Source: Rhizobium herbae (GTDB lineage: Bacteria; Pseudomonadota; Alphaproteobacteria; Rhizobiales; Rhizobiaceae). From it: a DNA stretch of 64,000 bases. The stretch is from positions 248,001-312,000 of the forward strand of contig NZ_JAGGJV010000001.1 in NCBI RefSeq assembly GCF_017873135.1. The letters are read 5' to 3'. The notes under the pieces were generated by a model that had not been told where the DNA came from, ran no database searches, and was given only the letters and a program-made list of their open reading frames with translations. Positions 34,893-43,660 of the stretch are shown here, piece after piece. Numbering within the stretch: the first letter of the stretch is position 1; each line of letters opens with the position of its first letter. The position numbers and the translations under genes are program-made.

Positions 34893-37800
34893 TGATTGCC
34901 GGTTTTGATCCCAGGAAAGTTGCACGCGCCACCCGCGAATTGACCATCGGCCCCGTGCCTGCCGGCGTTGAGCCGCTGATCCTGGCGGAGCTTGCCCGCG
35001 CCAACGGCCCGGTTGCCTATATTCTCTCGGATGGCCAGCGCATCGCCGATGTCGAGCAGATGCTGGGTTTCGCAGCACCGGACATTCCGGTCCTGACCCT
35101 GCCGGGCTGGGATTGCCTGCCCTACGACCGGGTCTCGCCCAGCGCCGATACATCGGCCCGGCGCTTGGCGACGCTGAGCGGTTTGATCGCGCATGCGAAA
35201 AAACCGCATCCGGCCATCGTGCTGGTCACCGTCAACGCGGCGCTGCAGAAGATGGCGCCGCAGGATATCATCGAAAGCCTTGCCTTCTCCGCGCGGCCCG
35301 GGGCGAATATCCGCATGGACGATATCGCCGCAAGGCTCGGGCGTAACGGCTTCGAGCGCGTCGCAACGGTCCGTGAAGTCGGTGAATTTGCCGTGCGCGG
35401 CGGCATTCTCGATGTCTTCGTTCCCGGCAGCGAAGAGCCTGTCCGCCTCGATTTCTTCGGCGATACGCTCGAGACCATCCGCTCCTTCGATCCGGCCAGC
35501 CAGCGCACCACCGGCCAGGCCCGCTCGCTCGATCTCAATCCGATGAGCGAGGTGTCGTTGACACCCGAGACGATCAGCCATTTTCGCACGCAGTATCTGT
35601 CGATGTTCGGCGCGGCAACGCGGGACGATGCGCTCTACCTGGCGGTCTCGGAAGGCCGGCGCTATGCCGGCATGGAGCATTGGCTGCCGCTGTTCTACGA
35701 CCGGCTGGATACGGTGTTTGACTATCTCGGCGGTTTCCACATCGTCACTGATCACGTCGTCCGCGAAGCGGCGGCCGAACGCTCCAAGCTTGTTCAGGAC
35801 TATTACGAGGCACGCCAGTCGTCCGTTGCCCCGGGCAAGTCGCAGATTTCACAAGGGACGCCATATAAGCCCGTTTCACCCGGAATGCTCTACCTCAGTG
35901 CGGATGACTTCAATGCCGCATTGATTTCGCGCAATGCCGTGCGCCTCTCGCCCTTCAGCGAACATGACGGTGAAGCGCGGCAGGTCATCTCGATCGATGC
36001 GCGGCTCGGCGTGCGCTGGGCGAAGAACGCGACGGAAACGACCAGCGATGCCGAGCGGGTCAATGTCTTCGATCTGGCCGTCAAATACATCGCCGACCGC
36101 CGGGCCAAGGGTGCCAAGGTGCTGATTTCCGCCTGGTCGGAGGGGTCACTCGATCGGCTCCTGCAGGTGCTGGTCGAGCATGGCCTCGCCAACATCAAGC
36201 CGATTAAGGCGCTGTCGGAACTCAACAGCCTGAAATCCGGCGAGGCGGCCTCCGCCGTTCTCAGCCTCGAAAGCGGTTTTGAAACCGGCAATCTCGTCGT
36301 CATCGGCGAGCAGGATATTCTGGGCGACCGCATGGTGCGGCGTTCGAAGCGCCGCAAGCGCGGCGCGGATTTCATCGCCGAAGTAGCGGGCCTCGATGAA
36401 GGCAGCATCGTCGTCCATGCCGAACATGGCATCGGCCGCTTCATCGGCCTGCGCACCATCGAAGCGGCAGGCGCACCGCATGCCTGCCTGGAACTCGTCT
36501 ATGCCGACGAGGCAAAACTTTTCCTGCCGGTGGAAAACATCGAGCTTCTGTCGCGCTATGGCTCGGAAGGCAGCGATGCCGTTCTCGACAAGCTCGGCGG
36601 CGTCGCCTGGCAGGCGCGCAAGGCCAAGCTGAAGAAACGCCTTCTGGACATGGCCGGCGGCCTGATCCGCATCGCGGCCGAGCGTTTGACGCGCCATGCG
36701 CCGGTGCTGACGACGCCCGAGGGCCTCTACGACGAATTCGCCGCCCGCTTCCCCTATGACGAGACCGAAGACCAGATGACCTCCATTGAGGCCGTGCGCG
36801 ACGATCTCGGCGCCGGCCGACCGATGGACCGGCTCGTCTGCGGCGATGTCGGCTTCGGCAAGACCGAAGTGGCCTTGCGCGCCGCGTTTATCGCGGCCAT
36901 GAACGGCGTTCAGGTGGCGGTCGTGGTCCCCACCACGCTTCTCGCACGCCAGCATTTCAAGTCCTTCACCGAGCGCTTCCGGGGGCTCCCTGTGCGCATT
37001 GCCCAGGCATCGCGCCTCGTCGGCTCCAAGGAACTGGCACTGACCAAGAAGGAAGTGGCCGAGGGCAAGACCGATATCGTCGTCGGCACGCATGCGCTGC
37101 TCGGCGCGTCGATCAATTTCGCCAATCTCGGGCTGCTGATCATCGACGAGGAGCAGCATTTCGGCGTCAAGCACAAGGAACGGCTGAAGGAACTGAAATC
37201 CGACGTGCATGTGCTGACGCTGTCGGCAACGCCGATCCCGCGCACGCTGCAACTGGCGCTGACAGGCGTTCGCGAACTGTCGCTGATCACAACAGCGCCG
37301 GTCGACCGCATGGCGGTGCGCACCTTTATTTCGCCCTTCGATGCCCTGGTGATCCGCGAAACGCTGATGCGCGAACATTATCGCGGCGGCCAGAGTTTCT
37401 ATGTCTGCCCGAGGCTTGCCGACCTCTCGGAAATCCATGATTTCTTGAAATCGGATGTACCTGAACTGAAGGTCGCCGTCGCCCACGGCCAGATGCCGGC
37501 GACCGAACTGGAAGACATCATGAACGCCTTCTACGAAGGCCGCTATGATGTTCTGCTTTCGACGACGATCGTCGAATCCGGGCTCGACGTGCCGACGGCC
37601 AATACGCTGATCGTCCACCGCGCCGACATGTTCGGCCTGGCGCAGCTCTACCAGCTCAGAGGCCGCGTCGGTCGTTCCAAGGTGCGCGCCTTCGCGCTGT
37701 TCACGCTGCCGGTCAACCGGACGCTGACGGGCATGGCCGAACGCCGCCTCAAGGTCCTGCAATCGCTCGATACGCTGGGCGCCGGTTTCCAGCTGGCGAG

Positions 37801-38401
37801 CCACGACCTCGATATCCGCGGTGCCGGCAACCTGCTAGGCGACGAGCAGTCCGGCCATATCAAGGAGGTCGGCTTCGAACTCTACCAGCAGATGCTGGAG
37901 GAAGCCGTTGCCGAGCTGAAGGGTGACGAGGAGATCACCGACAGTGGCTGGTCGCCGCAGATTTCCGTCGGTACGCCGGTGATGATTCCGGACGAGTATG
38001 TGCCGGACCTGCATTTGCGCCTCGGATTGTATCGTCGCTTGGGCGAGATTACCGAGCTTGGCGATATCGACGCCTTCGGTGCCGAACTGATCGACCGATT
38101 CGGGCCGCTGCCGCTTGAAGTCCAGCACCTTCTGAAGATCGTCTATATCAAATCGCTCTGCCGTACGGCCAATGTCGAAAAGCTCGATGCGGGGCCGAAG
38201 GGCGTCGTCGTGCAGTTTCGCAACCGCGAATTCCCCAATCCAGGTGCGCTGGTCGGCTATATCGCCAAGCAGGGCATCATGGCGAAGATCCGGCCCGATC
38301 ACAGCATCTTCTTCCAGCGCGATTTCCCGACTCCGGAAAAGCGGCTCGCCGGCGCTGCGGTGGTGATGACGCAGCTTGCTGGGCTGGCAAAGACTGCCTG
38401 A
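34892..38401 (+). CDS. mfd: Transcription-repair coupling factor
   Basis: Mfd pushes RNA polymerase off lesions and recruits UvrA for nucleotide-excision repair. The 1169-residue protein contains the UvrB-homology region (first 350 residues), the RNA-polymerase-interaction domain near residue 500 (GSIVVHAEHGIGRFIGL), and the translocase with GDVGFGKTEVALRAAF, DEEQHFGVKHKERLK, LSATPIPRTLQLA and QLYQLRGRVGRSK. A C-terminal regulatory TRCF domain completes the chain. It is probably cotranscribed with sdhE. Confidence 0.98.
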   Translation: MIAGFDPRKVARATRELTIGPVPAGVEPLILAELARANGPVAYILSDGQRIADVEQMLGFAAPDIPVLTLPGWDCLPYDRVSPSADTSARRLATLSGLIAHAKKPHPAIVLVTVNAALQKMAPQDIIESLAFSARPGANIRMDDIAARLGRNGFERVATVREVGEFAVRGGILDVFVPGSEEPVRLDFFGDTLETIRSFDPASQRTTGQARSLDLNPMSEVSLTPETISHFRTQYLSMFGAATRDDALYLAVSEGRRYAGMEHWLPLFYDRLDTVFDYLGGFHIVTDHVVREAAAERSKLVQDYYEARQSSVAPGKSQISQGTPYKPVSPGMLYLSADDFNAALISRNAVRLSPFSEHDGEARQVISIDARLGVRWAKNATETTSDAERVNVFDLAVKYIADRRAKGAKVLISAWSEGSLDRLLQVLVEHGLANIKPIKALSELNSLKSGEAASAVLSLESGFETGNLVVIGEQDILGDRMVRRSKRRKRGADFIAEVAGLDEGSIVVHAEHGIGRFIGLRTIEAAGAPHACLELVYADEAKLFLPVENIELLSRYGSEGSDAVLDKLGGVAWQARKAKLKKRLLDMAGGLIRIAAERLTRHAPVLTTPEGLYDEFAARFPYDETEDQMTSIEAVRDDLGAGRPMDRLVCGDVGFGKTEVALRAAFIAAMNGVQVAVVVPTTLLARQHFKSFTERFRGLPVRIAQASRLVGSKELALTKKEVAEGKTDIVVGTHALLGASINFANLGLLIIDEEQHFGVKHKERLKELKSDVHVLTLSATPIPRTLQLALTGVRELSLITTAPVDRMAVRTFISPFDALVIRETLMREHYRGGQSFYVCPRLADLSEIHDFLKSDVPELKVAVAHGQMPATELEDIMNAFYEGRYDVLLSTTIVESGLDVPTANTLIVHRADMFGLAQLYQLRGRVGRSKVRAFALFTLPVNRTLTGMAERRLKVLQSLDTLGAGFQLASHDLDIRGAGNLLGDEQSGHIKEVGFELYQQMLEEAVAELKGDEEITDSGWSPQISVGTPVMIPDEYVPDLHLRLGLYRRLGEITELGDIDAFGAELIDRFGPLPLEVQHLLKIVYIKSLCRTANVEKLDAGPKGVVVQFRNREFPNPGALVGYIAKQGIMAKIRPDHSIFFQRDFPTPEKRLAGAAVVMTQLAGLAKTA

Positions 38402-38403
38402 AT

Positions 38404-38436
38404 GACAAAAAAAGCCACGCGGAACTTGCGCGGCTT
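38404..38436 (-). terminator. Terminator for the DsbA-like gene
   Basis: On the minus strand AAGCCGCGC and GCGTGGCTT form a 9-bp stem (one G-T wobble) with a 7-nt loop, followed by a run of seven T. It lies 22 bp after the stop of the thiol oxidoreductase gene. The plus strand has a C-A mismatch in the stem and no T-run, so it favours minus-strand termination. Confidence 0.75.
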
Positions 38437-38458
38437 CTCGGACAGCAGAGCGCGCTGA

Positions 38459-39124
38459 TCAATTGATCTGGGAAGAGTCTTTCATCTTGGCGATATCGCG
38501 CAAGGCGTCCGTCAGCACATCGACGGACTGCGCGCCCATCACGGCATATTTGCTGTCGATGATGAAGCAGGGAACGCCGGTGACGCCCATGTCGCGGGCC
38601 ATCTCGATTTCTTTGGAAACCGAATCCTTGTCGGCATTCGAAGCGAGCAGTGCTGCGATCACGGCGCGGTCGAGACCGGCCTCGGCCGCGATATCCAGCA
38701 ATACCGCGTGATCGCCGACATTGCGACCCTCTTCGAAATTCGCCTTGAACAGCAGCGTGGCGACCTTGCTTTGTGCCTGCGGGCCTTCCGTCAGGGCCCA
38801 GCGGACCAGCCGGTGGGCATCGAGCGTATTGGGGCTGACCTTCACCGCATCGAAATTGAAAGCAATGCCATCCTGCTGGCCAAGCCCGGTCAGCATATCG
38901 TGGGCGCGATCGACCGCTGCCTGGCCACCCAGCTTGGCGGCAAGGTGTGTCTTGTGATCGACGCCTTCCGGCGGCAGATCGGGATTGAGCTGATAGGGAC
39001 GCCAGTTCACCGTGACAAATATCTCCCCCGCAACATTGGCGATTGCCTGATCGAGCCGCGCCTTGCCGAGATAGCACCAGGGGCAGACGACGTCGGAGAC
39101 GACGTCGATGTTTACATGGTCCAT
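38459..39124 (-). CDS. DsbA-family (FrnE-like) thiol oxidoreductase
   Basis: The 221-residue protein has a thioredoxin fold with CPWC at C14-C17 and the cis-proline region TGVPCFIID near residue 178, which here includes an extra cysteine. There is no signal peptide, so it acts in the cytoplasm, like FrnE-type isomerases rather than periplasmic DsbA. The middle helical insertion (DAHRLVRWALTEG) fits the FrnE/2-hydroxychromene isomerase subgroup. It is transcribed on the minus strand and ends in a terminator; the substrate is unknown. Confidence 0.88.
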   Translation of the reverse strand: MDHVNIDVVSDVVCPWCYLGKARLDQAIANVAGEIFVTVNWRPYQLNPDLPPEGVDHKTHLAAKLGGQAAVDRAHDMLTGLGQQDGIAFNFDAVKVSPNTLDAHRLVRWALTEGPQAQSKVATLLFKANFEEGRNVGDHAVLLDIAAEAGLDRAVIAALLASNADKDSVSKEIEMARDMGVTGVPCFIIDSKYAVMGAQSVDVLTDALRDIAKMKDSSQIN

Positions 39125-39224
39125 GGCGCTTGCTCCTTGCGCTGAAAATCATCGATCAGCGACATAGGCGCCCGCGTTTCCGCTTTCAATGCGTTACCAA
39201 AAGTATACCGACGCCAAATCAGTG

Positions 39225-41039
39225 CTACTGCACAGTTTCATCCCACCAGGTCGGCAGCTGATAGCCGTAGAGCGGTACGACGCCCGGCCGGCCGATGCGT
39301 TTTTCGCGCGCCACCCATTGCGCGCCGACGTGATAGAGCGGCACGAGGTAGAAATTGGAGACCAGCAGGCGATCATGGGCGCGAACCGCAGCGGTGAAGT
39401 CCTCGACGCTGGTGGCACGCAGGATGGCGTTGACGAGCGTGTCGACATCCTTATCGGCGACGCCGGCGAAGTTTTGGCTGCCCTGCTCGTCGCGCGATTC
39501 CGAAGACCAGCGGCCAACCTGTTCGATGCCCGGCGAGAGGGAGGAAGGAAAGGACTTCACGATGATATCGTAGTCGAAAGATTGACTGCGTTGCTGATAT
39601 TGCGAATCATCGACGGTTCGCACCGACGCACTGATGCCAAGCGCTGCGAGGGAGCGCTGATAGGCGAGCGCCATTTTCTCCTGTCCCTCGTTCTGGGTCA
39701 TGATCTCGAAGGCAAGCGGTACGCCCTGCTCGTTGACCATCTTGCCGTCCTTGACGCCGTAACCGGCTTCGCGCAACAGCGTCACGGCTTCGCGCAGCAC
39801 GTTTCTGTCGCGCCCGGAGGCGTCGGTGACGGGCAGCCTATAAGTGCCGTCAAGGACGGAAGGATTGATACGATTCCTGATATCACCGAGAATAGCCAGC
39901 TCACGGTCATCGGCGGCAACGCCGAGATAGGAAAGGGCCGAATTCTGCCAGAAGCTCTGCGTGCGCGTATAGGCGCCGTCGAAAAGGTTCTTGTTCACCC
40001 ATTCGAAATCGAAGACGAGGGCCAGACCCTGGCGGAGCTTGATATTCTGAAACATCGGCCGGCGTGTATTGAAGACGAAGCCGAGCATGCCGGAGGGCGT
40101 CTTCGGCGTGAACGTGTCCTTGATCACCTTGCCCGACTGGACCGCCGGGAAGTTATAGCTGCGCGACCATTTCGTCGGGCTGCCTTCTGGATAGATGTCG
40201 ATTTCGCCTTTCTTGAAGGCCTCGAACAGGGTGTTGTCCTGCAGGAAATATTCTACGGAAATTTGATCGTAATTGTCAAAACCAACCTTGCTCGGTAAAT
40301 CCTTTGCCCAGTAATCCGGATTGCGCTTGTAGACGATGCGCTCCCCGGGTCGGACATCGGCCACCTTATAAGGACCGGAACCGAGCGGGAACTTGAGCGA
40401 AGTCTGGTCGAACGTGGCCACGTCCGTCGCATGCTTCGGCAGGATTGGCGTCAAGGCGATCAGCAGTGGAAATTCGCGGTCGGCCTTGTCGTTGAAAGTG
40501 AAGCGGACACTGCGGTCGCCGACCTTTTCCATCTTGGCGACACTGTCGAGGCGCGTGCTGAACGGGATACGGCCCTTGTCGCGAAACAGCTCGAAGGTGA
40601 AGATGACATCGTCGGGGGTCACCGGCTGACCGTCGGCCCACTTGGCCTTGGGGTTCAGGTTGAACTGAATGAAGGTGCGGTCGTCATCCCATTCCACTGT
40701 CTCGGCCAGCAGGCCATACAGCGAAAACGCCTCATCGCGCGAGCGCTGCATCAGCGAATCATAGACGAGATTGCCATATTCCGGATCGAGCATGCCGCGC
40801 GCCGTGGTGCGCTGGCTTTTCAGGATGAACGGGTTGAGGCTGTCGAACGTGCCGACGACGCCATAGGAGACGTGGCCGCCCTTTTTCACATCCGGCTTGA
40901 CGTAAGGGAAGTTCTTGAAATCGGCGGGCAGGGCGGGTTGGCCATGCATGGCAATGCCATGGACCGGCTCGGCCTTAGCAGCCACCCCCGTACTGAGTGC
41001 GGCCAGCAGCGAAATCAAACCCAAAAATAATGCGCGCAA
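39225..41039 (-). CDS. Oligopeptide-type ABC binding protein (SBP_bac_5, YejA-like)
   Basis: The 604-residue periplasmic protein belongs to the peptide/nickel binding-protein family, resembling YejA in length and in runs such as KGGHVSYGVVGTFDSLNPFI and NFNLNPKAKWADGQPVT-like sequence. I place the start at a TTG (41039), because GGGAGG lies 5 nt upstream and a clean signal peptide (LRALFLGLISLLAALSTGVA, cleavage near KAEP) then begins at once. An ATG at 41099 would add 20 polar residues without a ribosome binding site. No permease or ATPase genes are adjacent, so it is an orphan here. Confidence 0.85.
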   Translation of the reverse strand: MRALFLGLISLLAALSTGVAAKAEPVHGIAMHGQPALPADFKNFPYVKPDVKKGGHVSYGVVGTFDSLNPFILKSQRTTARGMLDPEYGNLVYDSLMQRSRDEAFSLYGLLAETVEWDDDRTFIQFNLNPKAKWADGQPVTPDDVIFTFELFRDKGRIPFSTRLDSVAKMEKVGDRSVRFTFNDKADREFPLLIALTPILPKHATDVATFDQTSLKFPLGSGPYKVADVRPGERIVYKRNPDYWAKDLPSKVGFDNYDQISVEYFLQDNTLFEAFKKGEIDIYPEGSPTKWSRSYNFPAVQSGKVIKDTFTPKTPSGMLGFVFNTRRPMFQNIKLRQGLALVFDFEWVNKNLFDGAYTRTQSFWQNSALSYLGVAADDRELAILGDIRNRINPSVLDGTYRLPVTDASGRDRNVLREAVTLLREAGYGVKDGKMVNEQGVPLAFEIMTQNEGQEKMALAYQRSLAALGISASVRTVDDSQYQQRSQSFDYDIIVKSFPSSLSPGIEQVGRWSSESRDEQGSQNFAGVADKDVDTLVNAILRATSVEDFTAAVRAHDRLLVSNFYLVPLYHVGAQWVAREKRIGRPGVVPLYGYQLPTWWDETVQ

Positions 41040-41323
41040 GCCCGCCTCCCGCTGTCGTCGATCATGTGAATCACGGCAAATTATCACGTTGACCAGCATT
41101 TCCAACCGGCAGATACTTTAAAAAACTGAAGCCGACCCAAGAGTTGATTGCAAAAAAATTCCGGAAAGACTGGATATCCGTGGCCGCTCACTGTAACAGG
41201 TGTTCCCGGAGACGAGGGTCATGCAATTGCCTTATTTGCCCAACAGGAGAGCGGGCAGCTGACCATTGATGACGAGCGGCTTGAGACTGCTCAGACACCG
41301 GAATTCAGGAGACGGATATCGTT

Positions 41324-41959
41324 ATGATCTTCAAGTCGAAATTCACCAAAAAGGCTGCGCTGTCGGTATTTGCCGGCGCAGTCGCCGTTGCCGCGATGCC
41401 GGCCGTGTCTTTTGCGCAGCAGGCTGCTGGCGCCGGCCGTCCGCCGCAGGGCTGGTTCAAGGTCTGCACCAAGCAGGAAGACAACGATGTCTGCATCGTG
41501 CAGAACCTCATGACGGCCAGCAATGGCCAGCTGATCACCGCCGTAGGCCTCATCAGCGTTCAGGGCAAGGTCAACCGCAAGGTGCTGCAGGTTTCGGTTC
41601 CGTCCGCACGCCTCATTCCGCCCGGCATCCAGATGCAGATCGACGGAGGCAAGGGCTCCAAGCTCGACTACGCCATCTGCATGCCTGACAAGTGCGTTGC
41701 CGAAGTGCCGCTGAGCGACGCCGTTCTTGCCAACCTGAAAAAGGGCGGGGAAGTGGTCTTCACTTCGGTGAACTTCCAGCGCGCGCCGAACCCGATCAAG
41801 ATGTCGCTCGAAGGCTTCACCGGCGTGTTCGATGGCGAACCGATCGAACAGTCCAAGCTCGAAGAGCGTCAGCGCCTGCTGCAGGAAGAAATGCAGAAAA
41901 AGGCCGAGGATGCCCGCAAGAAGCTGGAAGAAGCCCAGAAGGCCGCCAAGGCAAACTGA
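41324..41959 (+). CDS. Invasion-associated locus B (IalB) family protein
   Basis: The 211-residue protein has a signal peptide (to about residue 31, AVSFA-QQ) and the IalB domain with two cysteine pairs, in VCTKQEDNDVCIVQN and DYAICMPDKCVAEV, likely forming disulfides in the periplasm. IalB proteins were first linked to red-cell invasion in Bartonella but are common envelope proteins of unknown role in Rhizobiales. A charged helical tail (residues 175-211, rich in Glu, Lys and Ala) is predicted to form a coiled coil. AGGAG lies 12 nt before the ATG, rather far. Confidence 0.88.
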   Translation: MIFKSKFTKKAALSVFAGAVAVAAMPAVSFAQQAAGAGRPPQGWFKVCTKQEDNDVCIVQNLMTASNGQLITAVGLISVQGKVNRKVLQVSVPSARLIPPGIQMQIDGGKGSKLDYAICMPDKCVAEVPLSDAVLANLKKGGEVVFTSVNFQRAPNPIKMSLEGFTGVFDGEPIEQSKLEERQRLLQEEMQKKAEDARKKLEEAQKAAKAN

Positions 41960-41980
41960 TTGCCGATCCAATCAAGCAAA

Positions 41981-42012
41981 AAAACAGCCCGGACGAAAGT
42001 CCGGGCTGTTTT
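41981..42012. terminator. Strong bidirectional terminator
   Basis: A 14-bp perfect stem (AAAACAGCCCGGAC at 41981-41994, complement at 41999-42012) carries a GAAA tetraloop, with A-rich sequence before and T-rich after. It lies between the convergent IalB-like and hspQ genes and can serve both. Confidence 0.9.
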
Positions 42013-42046
42013 GCTTTCAGGGTAAAGCCATCACGGATGGCCTATC

Positions 42047-42379
42047 TCAGTGCTGGACGACCGCCTTGGGCTTGTATTGACCGACGGTCTCCGGATCGAA
42101 GAAAGCGTTCACCTGCGAATGACGCATAGGCTTTCCGCTTTCATCCGAAACCAGGTTCTGTTCGGAGACATAGGCGACATATTCCGTTTCGTCATTCTCT
42201 GCGAGCAGGTGGTAAAACGGCTGGTCCTTGCTCGGGCGAACTTCAGCGGGAATTGAATTCCACCATTCCTCGGTGTTGGCATATTCCGGATCGACGTCGA
42301 AGATGACCCCGCGGAATGGAAACACGCGATGGCGAACAACCTGTCCAATCTGAAATTTAGCGTCTCTTTGTTTCATCAT
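42047..42379 (-). CDS. hspQ: Heat shock protein HspQ
   Basis: HspQ binds hemimethylated DNA in vitro and in enterobacteria acts as a specificity factor for the Lon protease. The 110-residue protein has the YccV-like domain: KFQIGQVVRHRVFPFRGVIF near the N-terminus, then EYVAYVSEQNLVSDESG towards the end. Two adjacent ATG codons (42379, 42376) follow AGGAA; the first has the better spacing. It is transcribed towards the IalB-like gene and shares its terminator. Confidence 0.9.
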   Translation of the reverse strand: MMKQRDAKFQIGQVVRHRVFPFRGVIFDVDPEYANTEEWWNSIPAEVRPSKDQPFYHLLAENDETEYVAYVSEQNLVSDESGKPMRHSQVNAFFDPETVGQYKPKAVVQH

Positions 42380-42398
42380 GTTAGGTTCCTTTCGCGTT

Positions 42399-42428
42399 AT
42401 TATGTGGTGGTTTTTCAACAAACATCAA
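42399..42428 (-). promoter_or_regulatory. Possible hspQ promoter
   Basis: On the minus strand TTGATG (42428-42423), an 18-bp spacer and CATAAT (42404-42399) lie just upstream of hspQ, giving a leader of roughly 15 nt with the ribosome binding site in it. It fits sigma-70 better than the rhizobial heat-shock sigma form. Confidence 0.35.
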
Positions 42429-42563
42429 TAGCGAAGCTCAGCGAGAGCGCCGACGTCCGGTCGTTGGAATATTTGGCGAGCAAGCACACAAGATGCCGTT
42501 GCTTGCCTCTCCCGGAAATTCGTCGTACCTCATTTGCGAGGAGTTTTTCGTGGCGGATATCGC

Positions 42564-43613
42564 ATGACCAATCAGTGGGGCAGGAACAATCAGCCGACGC
42601 GCGGCGGTGGTGCGTCCAGCCTTATGCTGCCCGCAGTCCTTTGCCTGGCGCTGATTGGCGCCGGCGGTTATTTCTGGTTTGCCCGCCAGCAACTGCAGAC
42701 GGAAGTCGCGGCGCTGAAAGCCGAGACGGCCTCGCTGACTGCCGAACTCGCCAAAGTCACGGTTGAAAAGGATAAGGCGACCAGCAATCTGGTCGAACTC
42801 AAGAAGAATTCCGGCAATTGGGCCGAGCAGCTGGAAAAAGACTATGCCGACCTGAAGCTGAACGAGGTACCGAAGCTCAATCGGCTGCTCGACAAGCGCG
42901 ACGCCGATATTTCCGCGCTGGAAAAATTGCTTGCGACGGAAAAGGCCGCCGCGAAATCCGCCGCTGATGATTTCACCGCGACGATTGCCAGGCTCAACGA
43001 GCAACTGAGCGCCGCAAAGGCGGATGCCGCCGACGCAGCGGCACAGGCGCAAAGTCTCGGCGCCGACAAGATCACCTTGAACAAGCAGGTCACCGGTCTG
43101 AAAGCGGCTTTGGAACAGGCCATGGCGGATACCGTTGCGGCGCGAAAGGCGCTGGAGCAGAAGGTGACGGAGGCCGAGAAAAAGCCCACCACGTTCAAAT
43201 CCGCGCTTGACCTGGCACGCGACGTCCAGATCCAGACATTGGAGCAGAGCCTTGGCGAGGAACGCCGGAAGGTCGAAGTGCTGGAAAAGCAGCTTGAGGA
43301 TCAGGCCGCAGCAGCGGCCGCGGCAAAAGTGACGGTCACGACCCGGTCCGATACGCCCGCCGCCGAGGAGCCGGTATCCGAAACCGAGCAGACCGTTCCA
43401 AGTGTCGGATCGAGGCCGCGCGACCGCCTGCTGGTGGAAAATATCATTGGCGCGACACGCGGCGTGGGCTTTCTCGACGATGAAAAGAAACAACGCCTCA
43501 AGGACCAGCTGGCGTCAGGCGCCTGCGTCACGGATGCGCTTGAAAGCGTTTTCGACAAGGTGCCGCTGATCCTGATGCGCAACCTGATGCGTGATTTTAA
43601 GAGCGACTGCTGA
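42564..43613 (+). CDS. Single-pass membrane coiled-coil protein, unknown function
   Basis: The 349-residue protein has a short cytoplasmic start (residues 1-28), one hydrophobic helix (about 29-48, LMLPAVLCLALIGAGGYFWF) and a long Ala-, Glu- and Lys-rich coiled coil over about residues 50-270. A conserved-looking C-terminal domain of about 70 residues ends it (GATRGVGFLDDEKKQRLKDQ, with two cysteines, one terminal). I know no function. It is followed after 47 bp by the TAXI binding-protein gene on the same strand, and the two may act together in the envelope. Confidence 0.75.
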   Translation: MTNQWGRNNQPTRGGGASSLMLPAVLCLALIGAGGYFWFARQQLQTEVAALKAETASLTAELAKVTVEKDKATSNLVELKKNSGNWAEQLEKDYADLKLNEVPKLNRLLDKRDADISALEKLLATEKAAAKSAADDFTATIARLNEQLSAAKADAADAAAQAQSLGADKITLNKQVTGLKAALEQAMADTVAARKALEQKVTEAEKKPTTFKSALDLARDVQIQTLEQSLGEERRKVEVLEKQLEDQAAAAAAAKVTVTTRSDTPAAEEPVSETEQTVPSVGSRPRDRLLVENIIGATRGVGFLDDEKKQRLKDQLASGACVTDALESVFDKVPLILMRNLMRDFKSDC

Positions 43614-43660
43614 CAATCGGCATCCGCCTGCCAAGCCGGGCGGTCTTTGGTGGAGAAGAC

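Noticed and set aside
41221-41262. 13-codon frame with a good ribosome binding site upstream of the IalB-like gene, possible leader peptide
   Set aside because: There is no run of regulatory codons, no attenuator-like structure after it and nothing to separate it from chance.
41040-41323. Possible small RNA gene in the divergent gap before the IalB-like gene
   Set aside because: No paired promoter and terminator were found within the gap; nothing beyond ordinary upstream sequence is visible.
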